From the NCBI GenBank assembly GCA_029379385.1, contig CM055607.1, positions 10,912,001 through 10,976,000 of the forward strand: a DNA stretch of 64,000 nt. Direction: 5' to 3'. Below the pieces are notes generated by a model that saw only the letters and a program-made list of their open reading frames with translations, made no database searches and was not told the DNA's origin. This DNA is from Quillaja saponaria (Eukaryota > Streptophyta > Magnoliopsida > Fabales > Quillajaceae). Positions within the stretch are counted from its first letter, which is position 1. Each line of letters opens with the position of its first letter. A program made the position numbers and the translations under genes. This document shows, piece after piece, positions 23,901-35,572 of the stretch.

Positions 23901-25713
23901 AACCTAAAATGGGTGAAATTCTAAAAAGAATTATCCTCGCTAAATTATATCATCTAAATATAAATCAAATAAGATTTTAAAAAAAATAAAATTGAAATCC
24001 TAAAATATGAAGAGAACTAAAGTCAAAACTTTAGATTTTTAAATTCTGAAAATGTCATGTTTATGTCAACCTATTTCATGTGAAAACGATGGAAATCACT
24101 CCGTTTTGTGTGGAAACGCCCCTGTTTCTTGTGAAAACGGCGGCTGCGTTTCTGTAAGTGTGTTTGGTTTCGGGTAGTGTGGAAACGGAAAAGTTTTGCA
24201 TGTTTTGACTGTTTCAACACGACTTTTTAAACTTTGCTTGCGAATATATCACTTCATAAACTGATATGATCATTTACATAACATCTGCATTACTATCTTC
24301 AGAACAATTGCATCCTCAAATTTGATAACTCGCCCTTAACCAACCGAGTAGTGGTTTGGTTGCATATTAATCAACTGAACGTGAGCATTGAAAGAGTATG
24401 GATTACCCCGATGCTTCATGGCCAAAAATTCGAGGAAATATGGCCTGCAAAAATAGGCATTCTGTGTAAGATGTTCAGCCCCTTTCTGTAATAAAGTATC
24501 TGCTTTTAAAGAGAGGGTGTACCCTTTTCTTTTCTTTTGAGAGAAATATGTCATGCGACTACAGCCTCCATTAGCTTCTCCAAAGAAGAAAAAAAAAAAG
24601 AATACTTTGAAGAAAACCAATATTTGGGACTGATTAATAAACTAATGAACAGTAACTTCAAACTACAATGTTCATTGTTCTGTTGATGCTACATCTAGGA
24701 GGGGCATTGCTTCTGTATTTGATACACTAATCTCCAGTTCTCGTGGGCTTTCTGACATTCATTTTGTCATTCTTTTTCTCTCCACAGTGCATTGTATTGG
24801 ATTTAGAACCTCTTATAGTTTATCCTTGACTGAATTATCTTTCAAGGCTTTTGACCTCCCATGAGATCCATCTTGATCTCACGTGAGAAAAACTGTTAAG
24901 CTTGTTAAAATATGGAAATTGGTGCGTTATGTCCTTAACTTCTTAACATAAATTTATATCTAGTAGCCCAGGATCACAAACTTTAGATAGATTTACATAG
25001 AGCCATGAGGAAAACTTCAACACCAAAGGTCTCATGGATACTAACATTTTTATCTCATCCTAGAGAACAAGAACTTAAAATAAGTGAAAAATGAAGTTTA
25101 GTTTCAGCAAATACTAAATCTCACACTTGCTTTATTTTAGCCTGAATACCACATTTATGTGCATCCCACATTAGAATATTTTAGAAGGTTTTCACATCAA
25201 AGATCCAGTATTTATTTTTAGTACTTAAAGTCCCCTTCTAACAGTAACAGACAAGCTGTACATTCATCCTTAACCAAAAATGATAAGAAATGAAACCCAG
25301 CTCAATTTAAGTACTGATAACACTAAATTAAAATACATCATAGCAAAAACAAAACCTAAAACTTTGTACCAGGCAACTGAAATGTGCTAAAAGGGAAATG
25401 GAAAAATTAAAGAGGACAAGTAGAAGACTAAAAGTACTTGACCTGCGATTCCCAAGCTGTGAGATCGCTGCGACAGAGAGAGGTGCAGACGACTTTAACT
25501 CTAATTTCCATTGGTTGGGGTGGACTCACTTGTACTTGCTCAATCACCAATGGCTCTCCAGCTCCCCATGCCACCGCAGCTATTAGAACACCCATGATAC
25601 AACTCATATACATCTAATTTCCAATATATAAACATTGATCAGAGGTTTGAAGTAAGAAAAAGAGTGACTTTACCTTTGCAGGTGATGACCTGATCAGAGG
25701 ATGATGATGACAT
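20884..25713 (-). CDS. Alcohol dehydrogenase-like protein, zinc-dependent (MDR), 10 exons
   Basis: Exons on the minus strand: 25713-25674, 25579-25443, 24444-24407, 23444-23122, 22608-22526, 22418-22343, 22254-22193, 21572-21477, 21392-21231 and 21000-20884. All are GT-AG and in phase; 1,134 nt encode 377 aa, as in the Arabidopsis ADH-like group (At1g64710, At5g42250 and relatives). Catalytic zinc ligands are Cys49 (SLCRSD), His68 (GHEASG) and the Cys in LSCGVAAG. The structural zinc set is [15 protein letters not shown] (98-112). The Rossmann motif GLGTVGLS and the following Asp in IIGVDKN indicate NAD(H). It should interconvert alcohols and aldehydes in the cytosol; the actual substrate is unknown. 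Intron 3 (23445-24406) carries a probable MITE, and the stop codon lies in a tandem duplication. Confidence 0.95.
22815..22846. repeat. Short perfect inverted repeat in intron 4 of the ADH-like gene
   Basis: Arms gggtagtgc and gcactaccc face each other across a 5-base loop (tatgt), starting near 22820. It could be the end of a degraded MITE or a cruciform-prone site. It is too small to classify. Confidence 0.5.
23510..24196. mobile_element. Candidate non-autonomous hAT-like MITE in intron 3 of the ADH-like gene
   Basis: The left end carries ccgtttc (23514-23520) and gaaac/ggaaacgg motifs to about 23566. The right end (24095-24195) carries several copies of the same motif in both orientations (ccgttttg, ggaaacgc, gaaaacggc, gtggaaacggaaaag). 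Between them lie about 500 bp of AT-rich non-coding DNA. Clustered short subterminal motifs with short inverted ends are typical of non-autonomous hAT elements (established knowledge). I could not fix an 8-bp target duplication, so the class is inferred. Confidence 0.4.
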
Positions 25714-26639
25714 TTTGCTGAAACCTCTGTAATAGGAAAGAATGAAGAAGAAGCAGAAGATGGGTGTGAAAACAAGTCAATGAACTTTCCAATCGTTTTG
25801 TAGTTAGTGAAGCCTCGAAAGGAAGAATTTTAATTGATTTGTTTTACTTCCAAGGGGCAGGTAAAGAAATTGCCATCCGACCGTCAAATGGGGTTGGTTT
25901 CAACGAGGGTTTCCATTTTTATACAAAATGTTAATATTTTTATTTTAATAGTTAAAATACGGTAAATTCTAAAATTGTATTTTTAAAAACTGATTTTTGG
26001 ATCGATTCACTAAGCATATCACCCCATGGACCCCACAGTACACACCTTACGGTTTCAAAGCCAGTTTTATCCAAATTTTATCCCCACGCAGGCCCCGCCT
26101 GACGGGCCCGCGGGGACAAACAATTGTCCTGAAACCTTTCAGACCCCTTTATTTTATTTTTTAAATGGGTTTTTGTAATTTTTTTATCTTTTTTTTTTTT
26201 TCATGGGTTTTTGAATTTTTTTTTTTAATTTCAAATATATGATAATTTATAAGTGGATTTTTGTGAAATATATGATAATTTTTATTGTATGATATTTTTT
26301 AAGTTTAAAATATATAGTAATTTTTTAATTTTTAGTATATGATATTTTTATAAATTTAAAGTATATGATAATTTTAAAATTTAAGATTTTTGATTATTTT
26401 TTAATTTTATAGTGTATCATAAATGTTTTTATTATAGTTTATGATATTTTAAAATTTTAAAATTCATGATATCTTTTAAATATAAAGTATATGTTAATTT
26501 ATATATTTATAGTTTATGATAGATTTAAATTTTAAATTGTATGAAAAATTTTAAAGTGTATAATAATTATATGGAATTAAAAATATATGATAAATTTTAA
26601 TTTGGTATTTTTAGAATTTAAGATTTTTGATAATTTTTT

Positions 26640-28244
26640 AATTTTATAGTGTATCATAAATGTTTTTATCCCGGCATTCCGAAGATCTGAAGCAGCAGCA
26701 ATTATCCCGGTATGACGATCAAATATTAAGCAAATACCAACTGTTGTGTTACATGCATGCAAAGCAAACTTAAAAATCATCCCCAACTATTTGTGTTCTC
26801 CTCCTCAACAACTGCAAATGCAACTGAAACTAAACTATTGTTACCATCAATAGCAGTTGCAACCAACAATTTTCCCGTGTACTTTCCACAGATGAATGTA
26901 CTGTCAATCTGAAGAATTGGTCTACAATGATGGAATGCCTCGATAGATAGCCCAAAAGCCCATAATACTTGCTGGAATATAACATGTTCAAGATTATTAG
27001 TTGGGTTCACTTTCCATTCGAAGCATGTGCCAGGATTGGTGACACGAAGTGCATTTAAATATCTAGGAAGCTCATTGTAGGATTTCTCCCAATTACCAAA
27101 CACAAGATTTATTGCTTTCTTCTTCGCTTTGAATATTTTGCTCAAACTTGGACTATAATGGAAGTGATCTTTTATCATTGTAAGCAATACAGCTCCTGGT
27201 GTAATAGGGTCTTCATTGATAGTATTTTTAATATATTCAGCAATGATCCCCTTGTCCAGATTATAATGATCCTGAGTCATTCCGCTATAAACACAGCTGT
27301 AAGCGACATCCAACTTTGTAATATGAAACTTTTCAAATCTTTTACTAAAATGTCCTCGCAACCTCCACTTGCAATCATGTTCGTGGAGCTTGCACCTGAT
27401 ATCCCATGTATCCTTTTTGGACTCAACGACTATGAAAGCCACGTGGTTCATAATGTGCCAGTATTTAATAATGTTTTTTAACTCGGCCTTCGTGTTGAAT
27501 AGCATGCCATTGTAAAATTCGTTATGCAACTCCCACTGTGCATTTGGAACAATAACATGATTTACTGCACGTGCCCTGGCAATGTTCACGTCCTTGTAGA
27601 AGGGATTCGAGACATATTCGGCAAATAAATCTTTTTCAGAGCCTCGATAATATCATCATCATCCACTTCAATATTAAAATGAGGATCAACGTTCAAATCA
27701 GGAATATCTTCTCCATCGCCAATAACATCATTTATATCAGGCGCTTCTAAATAATTCATCGGTGAATGAGGCTTAAGAGATGCTGATGCTTCTCCTGCAA
27801 CATGACAACTGAGCTGATCGAATTGCCGCCTCGAAGACTGGGATTCTATGAATATGTTTTCAGGAATCGGGTCAAGTGTGTCGTGTCTCAAAAAACGAGG
27901 CAAGGACTCATCATGAAGTGTGTGCCTATGTAAATAAATATCTAAGATAAATCTAGAGCCTTGCACACTGGCATGCTGTACAAGTCCTCATCATCAGCTA
28001 CTGCAACTGGACTATAGCTGGTTGAATTATTAATAATACTTGGACATTGAAAAAGTATAGTTAGGTACTCTCTTCTTCTATCAACCTTTAAGGATTTGCA
28101 TAGACGAGCATGAAACTCTGCATACATGATAAGCTTGGGTACACGAATGCACTTAACGGGACCTGAATCATATTCAAGTCCGTTCGAACCAGTATGCATT
28201 TCACTATTAATGTAACACATAATTCCAATTTCTTCCATTATCAA
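26640..28244 (-). pseudogene. MULE transposase (MuDR type), broken and truncated
   Basis: Three overlapping frames follow each other. 28244-27942 resembles the PB1-like N-terminus of plant MuDR proteins (MEEIGIMCYINSE). 27966-27586 is an acidic linker. 27589-26777 holds the MuDR DNA-binding zinc motif (RCKLHEHDCKWRLRG...YSCVY...DHY) and the start of the DDE core (LQIDSTFICGKYTGKLLVA, first catalytic Asp). A TGA sits where Trp is expected just after NSWG, then a frameshift leads to ICLIFDRHTGI, which holds the second catalytic Asp. The expected third catalytic Glu and the SWIM zinc finger are missing; the sequence runs into AT-rich filler. The transposase is therefore dead, and mobility would need a helper element. 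Confidence 0.85.
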
Positions 28245-29983
28245 ATTTGCACTTTCAAAATGCTTGAAAATATTATAAAATTTCCTCCTTATATTGTTAA
28301 TGAATTCACTAATTTACATAGATTAACTATAGACTACTAATCATAATAAATGATTCAAATTATAATACTAAAATTACTAATTAATTCAAACATCACAATT
28401 AATTCAAATTAAAACTATCCAAATTACTAATTAATTCAAACAACACAAATTTATTAATTATAATGTATATTTTAAATCAATTATATTAAAATATTATGGT
28501 TAAGAATTAATTAAATAAAAAAAATATGATTAAACATGAAAAATAAAAATACTATCTATAAATTAATTACATTAAAACATACAAATACAAAAAAAATCTA
28601 TTTATCATAAATATATTACTATAAATTTCCCAATAAAAATACTAATTATAAGTTCTCTTATAAAGTAATAAAATCACTATTTATCATAGATATAATAATT
28701 ACCATAATTATTATGAATTAATTTAATTTAATTTCCTAATAAATATATTAATTAATTTAAAACTATCCAAATTACTAATTAATTTAAACATCAAAAATTT
28801 ATTAATTATAATATATATTTTTAATAAATTATATTAAAATATTATGATTTCATCTTTAAGTTAGTTGTAAATATTAAATTTACCAATTACTCTACTTTAA
28901 ATAACAATAAATATCATTACACATTAAAACATAAAAATACTATCTATAAATTAATTACATTAAAACATACAAATACAAAAAAAAATCTATTTATAATATT
29001 AAATATTAATTAATTATATTCAAATAATAAAATCACTATTTATCATAGGTATATTACTTACCATAATTATATCATAAATATATTACTTAACATAATTATT
29101 ATGAAATAATTATATTTTATTTTTTTAATAAATACATTAATTAATTAATGATCATAAATATATTATCATAAATATTATAAATTTACTAAAAATTACTAAT
29201 TAATTTAAAAACCATCCAAATTACTAGTTAATTCAAACGTCATAAAATTATTAATTATTTCAAATCTTAAATATTACTATTTTAAGCCAAACAAAATTAC
29301 TAACTAATTTAAACGTCACAAAATTACTAATTAATTTAAATGTCACATAATTACTATTTTAAACTTATAAATATTATTTATTAATTTAAACCTGAAAAAG
29401 TTAATAATTTATCATATCATAAATATACTAATTATTGCAATTATCATAAAAATTACAATTTCAACAAATTTTTAATTATAACATATAATAAAAATTAATA
29501 TTTCAACAATTATAATATAAAACTACTGCAAATATAGGTACATGCATACAACAATGATAAATACAACTTTCTACAAAATTAATTCTTCTTTATGACTTAC
29601 CAAGTAAGAAACAAATAAGCAAAAAGTATCAACACCGGCAACGGGATTTCAACAATAATCCTAAAAAAAACATAAATAAATTTAGAATAATAAAATATAT
29701 ATATCGATTTTAACATTAAATGGTTTATATAATTTCTATTTTATATTTTATTTTTAAAAAATTAAATGGTATACGTAATTTAAATAATTATTGATTAAGT
29801 ATTACTAATTATAATAAATAATATAAATTAATCGTAATATATATAATAATATATATGATTAAAATTTGTAAAAATAATAGATTGTAAATAAAATTTTTAT
29901 GAAGGAAATAATTCAATTTAACTAATAATAATAATAATAATTTTTTCAACTAAAATCTTTATAACTTACTAAGATTTTGCTGT

Positions 29984-30034
29984 GAAGAAGAAACACAAAC
30001 ACTGTAAAGAAGAAACACAAATACCGTGAAGAAG
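29984..30034. repeat. Two copies of a 22-bp tandem repeat near the right TIR of the MULE
   Basis: The unit gaagaaacacaaa-ac-gt-aa occurs twice in tandem, with a third partial start. It is followed to about 30220 by further GA-rich direct repeats (gagtatgaagaaattg twice; gagggatgaagg twice). Subterminal repeats of this kind are common in MULEs. Confidence 0.6.
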
Positions 30035-30672
30035 AATGAAATAAGAGATTACGAAAATGAGGGATGAAGGTATGAGATATCAAAGACTGAAGAGTATGAA
30101 GAAATTGAGGGAGATTAGAGAAGGAAGAGTATGAAGAAATTGCAGGAGGAAATGAAAAATTTGTAGGTTGAGGGATGAAGGTGATTACGGAAATGAAGGA
30201 TGAAGGCATGCATTTGTTGGAGGAGAGGGAGTTGTAATATAGAGGGGAGGGGGAAATTATTGGAGTAGAGAAAAATTATTGTACGTAGGCTGCAACGCTA
30301 TGAAGAAATTATTGTTCGCGGGAAGAAAAATTATTGGAGCGGGTTTGCACGCTGTAGACTAGCGCTGCAGCGTGAAAACCCAATTTCAGGAGTTGTTTGT
30401 CTCCCGCGGAGCCTGCGGGGGGACAAAATTTTAATGAAACCGGCTTTACAAAAATCAGTTTCAGGGCTCATTTAATATGGTCGCATGGGCCCGTGAGGTG
30501 TGTGCTGTAAGGTCTGTGGGGTGACATGACATGGTGAGTCAGACCTAGAAACCGGTTTTTAAAAATATGGTTTCAGAGTTTACCCCATTTTAGCTATTAA
30601 AATAAAAAAAATTACCATTTTGTATAAAAATAGTGGAATTTGGCCCCTTCTGTCCAAAAATCCGTTTCAATA

Positions 30673-31676
30673 ACTTCATTTTGAAATAAGATGAGGGTTT
30701 AATTTAGGCTTGTTAGGTAATGTTTTTTTTAGGGTTTATACTTATGAAAAGTAGAAATTAATCTTTCTATATTTGATAAAATAAAAAAATAGAATATTTT
30801 TATTCTGGATATTTAAAAATTAAGAGTACTTTAAAAATATGAATACTTTTAAAAGTTGTTTTTTATTCTCAAAAATTTTAAAAACTAGTATAATATTAAT
30901 TTTTAATGAAAATTTGTATTTATCTTTTTATTAATTAATGCAGTAAATTTATTATTTCTTTTTTTATTATTAATATCTAGTATAATCAATTTAAATCTTT
31001 GAAACAACTTTATAATAAATTTACCAAATACTAATTTGTGACAACTACTTATTAAGAATAGCTTTTATTTTACTAAATACTACTGGTATAACTTTTAAAA
31101 CAGCTCTAAGAAATATAAAAGAACATAATAACTCTAAAAAAATCACAACATTACTGGACAAAGCCTTAATCTTCTTACCATTGTTTCAGCAAAAACTAAT
31201 CCTGCTAACTGATGATGAAGGAGCACTGAGATTGTTCTCTTTAGTAATTGTTTGGCGTGTGGCACGTTTAGGATTGATTACCTATTTATTTGCTGCTTAG
31301 GGGTTGGGTTTTGTAGGCTTCTCAATTCAAGTGGCTATTGAGTTTGCTTTGTACATGACAAACCATGTCTCTGTGAATCCATAAATGTTTCCCAAATCAG
31401 GGACCCTTCCGACCAGATACATAGTTGGTCTTAGCCACATCTGGCAGCTGCTAAAAATTGCTGCTTCATATGAACTATGAAGCTGCTTGCTCACTTCTAT
31501 TATCTTAGTTCTATCAATTATATATGAAGAAACAAGAAATGGATTAAATGATGGCAGAGTGCAAGTGAAAAACCAAAAAGACAAAACCGGGTTAATTCTT
31601 ATTCATTAAGAATTAACAAAAATAAAATAAAAATTCCAGATGTAATACCCTATCTAAAACAAATCTCTCTCATCAT
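30673..31676. other. Intergenic DNA between the MULE and the MTP1-type gene
   Basis: AT-rich up to about 31140, then more mixed sequence that includes the 3' flank of the MTP1-type gene (minus strand). The 85-codon frame at 31327-31584 is not recognised and not accepted. Confidence 0.4.
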
Positions 31677-32921
31677 CTACTGCCGCTCTATCTGAATTGT
31701 GACATGACTGATATTGTATTCAGTTCGGATGTAGTTTATAAGCTTCTCTAATATCATATCAGCATCAGCTTCAGGTCTAATTATAACATGGCAAGCCAAT
31801 AATACCTTCCCAACAGTTATGGCCCAAATGTGCAGTTCATGGATAGCAACTACCTCCTCTATCTCACAGAGACCCTTCTCAAGCTTTGTGGCATCAATCT
31901 CTCTAGGCGTGCTCTCCATAAGAACCTCCAGAATGTTACGCAGCATCCTAATTGTTGTACCCAATACGATTACTGAGAATATAAGTGTGCATATCAGATC
32001 AATAATCTTCCACTTCGGCTTATACCATATAATTGCCCCACCAATCATCACCCCAATACTCTGAATTGAATCCCCAAGTATGTGAAGATATGCTCCCTGG
32101 ACATTTATGTTTCGTTGTTTCTTCTGTTGGACTTGGTTCTCCATTTTCTTTTCACTTTCAGAGCCAGTCTTTAGCAGGGGTTCATTGTGATCAGCATGAT
32201 TACCGTGATGATGCTCAATATCATATTTGTGGTGCCCATTATGCTGATGATGGTGATGTGTTGTAATGGTGATCCCATGGTTATGCATGTCAACATGATC
32301 CTCGTAGTGATGACCATGATCACCATGGTCGTGGTCGTGGTCATGTCCATGGCCATGGCTGTGACCATGATCATGACCTAACAAGAGTGCCATAGCAATA
32401 TTGACCAATAAACCAAATGCAGAAACAAGGAACATAAGGAACCCCTGAACTTCACCAGTGTCATAGATAATTCTAGCAATGGCTTCATAAACAAGGATAC
32501 CAGCAAGAAGCCATATCATCTGAATGGAAACTAGAGCACCCAAAATCTCAATCCTATAGAAACCATAAGTTTGGCGTGGTGTTGCCTCCCATCCTGCTGC
32601 CCACAGAGAGAATAAGGAAATTGCAAAAGCAGCAACATCCGACAATAGATGAGCAGCATCAGTCAAAATTGCAAGACTGTTTGCTTTGATACCTCCGACA
32701 ACTTCCACACTCATGAAAATGATACAGAGAATAACAGCCATCAGAAGTTTGCGCATAGATGCTGACCTCTCCTTAGCATCTCTAGAACTGCTTTTGACAT
32801 CTGAAAATCCACATGGTGCTTCCCCACATATCTTACTCCCACCACCACAACTTGCCTCTACAGCAGTTAAATCTCCACAAACTTCAATGATATGTCCATG
32901 TTCAGAATTTTGAACTTCCAT
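31677..32921 (-). CDS. MTP1: Zinc transporter of the cation diffusion facilitator family, MTP1-like
   Basis: A single coding exon of 414 aa, the usual length of plant MTP1. Six membrane helices are expected. Zinc-site motifs are visible: HLLSD in helix II and HILGD in helix V (the HxxxD pairs of zinc CDFs). Between helices IV and V lies the diagnostic His-rich cytosolic loop, with about 27 His in roughly 65 residues ([11 protein letters not shown]... to HADHNEPLL). The C-terminal domain ([12 protein letters not shown]...HVTIQIERQ) is the metallochaperone-like dimer domain. MTP1 moves zinc into the vacuole in exchange for protons and confers zinc tolerance (established for Arabidopsis MTP1); the function here is by homology. 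The intron acceptor abuts the ATG: a leader intron runs 33688-32922 from a non-coding exon ending at 33689. Confidence 0.96.
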   Translation of the reverse strand: MEVQNSEHGHIIEVCGDLTAVEASCGGGSKICGEAPCGFSDVKSSSRDAKERSASMRKLLMAVILCIIFMSVEVVGGIKANSLAILTDAAHLLSDVAAFAISLFSLWAAGWEATPRQTYGFYRIEILGALVSIQMIWLLAGILVYEAIARIIYDTGEVQGFLMFLVSAFGLLVNIAMALLLGHDHGHSHGHGHDHDHDHGDHGHHYEDHVDMHNHGITITTHHHHQHNGHHKYDIEHHHGNHADHNEPLLKTGSESEKKMENQVQQKKQRNINVQGAYLHILGDSIQSIGVMIGGAIIWYKPKWKIIDLICTLIFSVIVLGTTIRMLRNILEVLMESTPREIDATKLEKGLCEIEEVVAIHELHIWAITVGKVLLACHVIIRPEADADMILEKLINYIRTEYNISHVTIQIERQ

Positions 32922-33720
32922 CTGAAAATCGATGAAGAACAGATATGATTTTTGTTATAAAAAAAAAAAAAGAAGAAAAATATCTTGTCATATATAACCA
33001 TAGAAATATCCTGCATAAGTAGGTACTCCAACAGGAATCACAAAATAAGGAATATCGAACAAACCCTTAGGACAGAAGAATCTGAATTTCACTATATGAC
33101 AATGTTGCTGCTTAAGGAAAAAGGTCATGTAAATCAACAGAATCAAACCATTGCCTTATATGAGATAAGAAAAATAATGGAATATCATGTAAATCCCAGC
33201 AAGTCGTTAAGAATGTACAAACTTCATTGTAGATATCTTAAATTTCATCCCCTATGGGAAAAACGTAAGAAAGCTAATCGTGCAACGAAAAGAAAAGAAT
33301 AGCAACGGGTTGGGACTACCAACGGAAAATCACCACAATCAGCTACCAACTTCAATCCAATTGCAAAATAAAAAATAAAAAATAAAAAATAACCACTATT
33401 ACTGTTCATCAAACAGAACAAGAAAACTACTGTAACAATGGAAACTCGCAAAATATATTGCATCATCAACGGGATCGAACGTTAACACCATTGATCAATG
33501 GAGAAGCCGAGACAAACAGTATCCAAGAATCAAAATTTAAGAGACCCATCAAAGCAGCCATATTTAAAGAGCACGGTTAAACAAAAACCAATCGATCATG
33601 AAAATTCTATAATAAGAATTAAATATTTTCCAATAGACAAGTAAGAAAAGTAGAAAATAAATACAAACAATGAGAGAAAGAGACATACCTTCAATGAATG
33701 AATCAACGTCTAATAAAGCT
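32922..33720 (-). promoter_or_regulatory. 5'UTR exon and leader intron of the MTP1-type gene
   Basis: On the minus strand a donor ...ttgaag|gtatgt follows 33689, and the acceptor ttttcag ends at 32922, directly before the ATG at 32921. The leader intron is 767 bp. The open frame inside it (32985-33302) is intronic. The transcript start is somewhere upstream of 33700 and was not pinpointed. Confidence 0.7.
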
Positions 33721-35572
33721 GAAAAGTAAAAGGGTATGATAGAAGAAGATAAGGTCGTCAGAGTCAGATTCTGAGAATCTGAGTATAGTTACTGCCTATT
33801 GGCTGTGGCTCCAATCATTAGTACATGGATGATTCGTGTTTCATGGGCTCTCCAATCTTCTTCTTATACTGTACTGCGAATAAACAAGAAACAAGGAAAA
33901 CCCCTCTTGCTCCTTAGAAATAATTCCCACCCTTCTTGCTTCTTAGGGTTTAGAGAAAGCAAGATTATTTGTAGGCTCGTATTCGTATCCCTCTGCCAAC
34001 TTTTTGGTAAACTCTCTGATAGGTGCAATTTTTGTTTCTAAACCATAAATGTCATTTAATGATTTTATATTTTTACCCTTTTAACCTTTTTGGTTGACGT
34101 CTGTTGATTTTTTTGCTTTGGGGTATTTTAGTAATATTGAAATCAGGAATCCTGTCCTGATTTGGAATATTGAATCTGAATAAGGAAACTGGGGTTAGGC
34201 AGGGATTAGAATAATGGTAATATTTTAAGTGCAAAGCATTTTTACTCTAAAAAGGAAAAGTAAAGAAAAGAAAATACCCCTCTTTTTTTTATTTTTACTC
34301 TTTTTACCCAGTCACTAGAAACAACTAGATCTGTTTCTGACTTTTTAGGTGAATTATTGTAAACCAAACAGTACTTTTCTTCCCCAACAGAAAAGGAAAA
34401 GATCTGTAATTTGTTGGACGCTAACGAACGAATTGTGGCATAGTATTATCAGCACTATTTGCAACAATGCATGAGGTGTGTACTGTGTACATCTTACAAA
34501 CAGGGTGACACAAGCATTATTCAGCTGAGGACTGCATTCTTCCAAAATTCTGGATGGCATAACTGTGTCTTTGGTATAGCTAATAGTAACAGTGATGCAG
34601 GAATATCGATACAAGACCAACAACCAGAAGACATTATTCTCAATTAATATGTGAAAGTATATCTGCTTAGCCTTACTTATGCAGGCATTAAACATTCAAT
34701 GAACTTGGTGTGGAAGGAGATCAAATATTACAGACGAGGTAATTAAAAACGGGTAATCCTCACTTGAAGGAGCTTCTGGAGATCAGATGTTGAGCTTGAG
34801 TGCCATAGACAAGAAACAGGTGATTCAAGTTTTGATGCCAATACTAGTTAAGAGGAGTTGGCTTTCAGTTGGGGATTATGTCTCCACTTCTGCATTATAC
34901 CAGTTGAATAGCGTTGCCTAACCTAACTCACGACATGGCCAAGTGAAAAATACGTTATAGATGCAAGGCAGAAAGTGAAAGATAACTGACACAATTATTA
35001 TGAATATAGAAAAGTCGGTGGAAAAAAAGAGTTTTAAACAGAAAATACGTGGCTTCCATTCTCCAACAAGACCTTCTCATGTTCCTAGCTAACATGAGAG
35101 GATCCAACTCTCCTTGAAAAGTTATACTGTCAGGATCAGAAGTATAAGAAAAGGTGATAAGAAAGAAGGAGCTGAGCAGAACTTTAGCTGAAAGGTTATA
35201 TATATCACTGGAATTTGCACATTTTCATGACTTTATACATTCTTGTTATTAAGTACTTTAGTACATGTACAAAAATTGACTCCTTCTTAAGCTGAAATAT
35301 ACTTAAATTATTCAATAATCAATATTAGACTACTAAATATGCTGATTTCCCTGGCAGCTCAATTTAAAGAATATATTATATACCAAGCAAAAAAATTTGT
35401 ATAAGTAAGATGTAAGTATCTAGTCACTTCTCAAAGTGGTGATATCAGTCACAGAAATAAAAGAACAATGGGATAGCAATAATAGCTAAATATTTCATTT
35501 TGTTGAATCTCTGCTAATTCAATTCGTACATTCTCAAAATTCAGCAACTTATATTTTCCAAAGTTGCCTGTT
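33721..35572. other. Intergenic, no gene recognised
   Basis: This contains the MTP1-type promoter side and the 3' flank of TIM13. A 10-bp inverted pair, ggggtatttt (near 34121) and aaaatacccc (near 34270), brackets about 160 bp and could be a tiny MITE. The frames at 33799-34041 and 34354-34695 have no family features and are not accepted. Confidence 0.35.

Larger units (their letters stand above)
25906..30663 (-). mobile_element. Degenerate Mutator-like element (MULE) with long terminal inverted repeats
   Basis: The left TIR (about 25906-26140) and right TIR (about 30378-30663) are inverted copies over more than 200 bp. Both contain, read inward, tttttatacaaaatg, attttaatag-taaaat, caccccacagacc-type and cgcagg-ccgcg blocks, and end at gacaaac followed by cctgaaa. 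Candidate 9-bp flanks are gtttcaacg (25897-25905) and gtttcaata (30664-30672), matching at 7 of 9 positions, in line with the 9-11 bp target duplication of Mutator elements. The left outer end looks about 20 bp shorter than the right. Inside lie minus-strand transposase remnants (26640-28244), very AT-rich filler (26140-26640 and 28260-29950) and a GA-rich segment near the right TIR. The element is about 4.76 kb. Confidence 0.85.

Noticed and set aside
32171..32381. Met/Ile/Thr-rich frames within the MTP1-type gene
   Set aside because: Out-of-frame readings of the CAT/CAC His-rich loop.
34110..34285. Possible MITE with 10-bp inverted ends (ggggtatttt)
   Set aside because: Inverted ends are short, simple and not backed by a target duplication, so it is only mentioned in the regional note.
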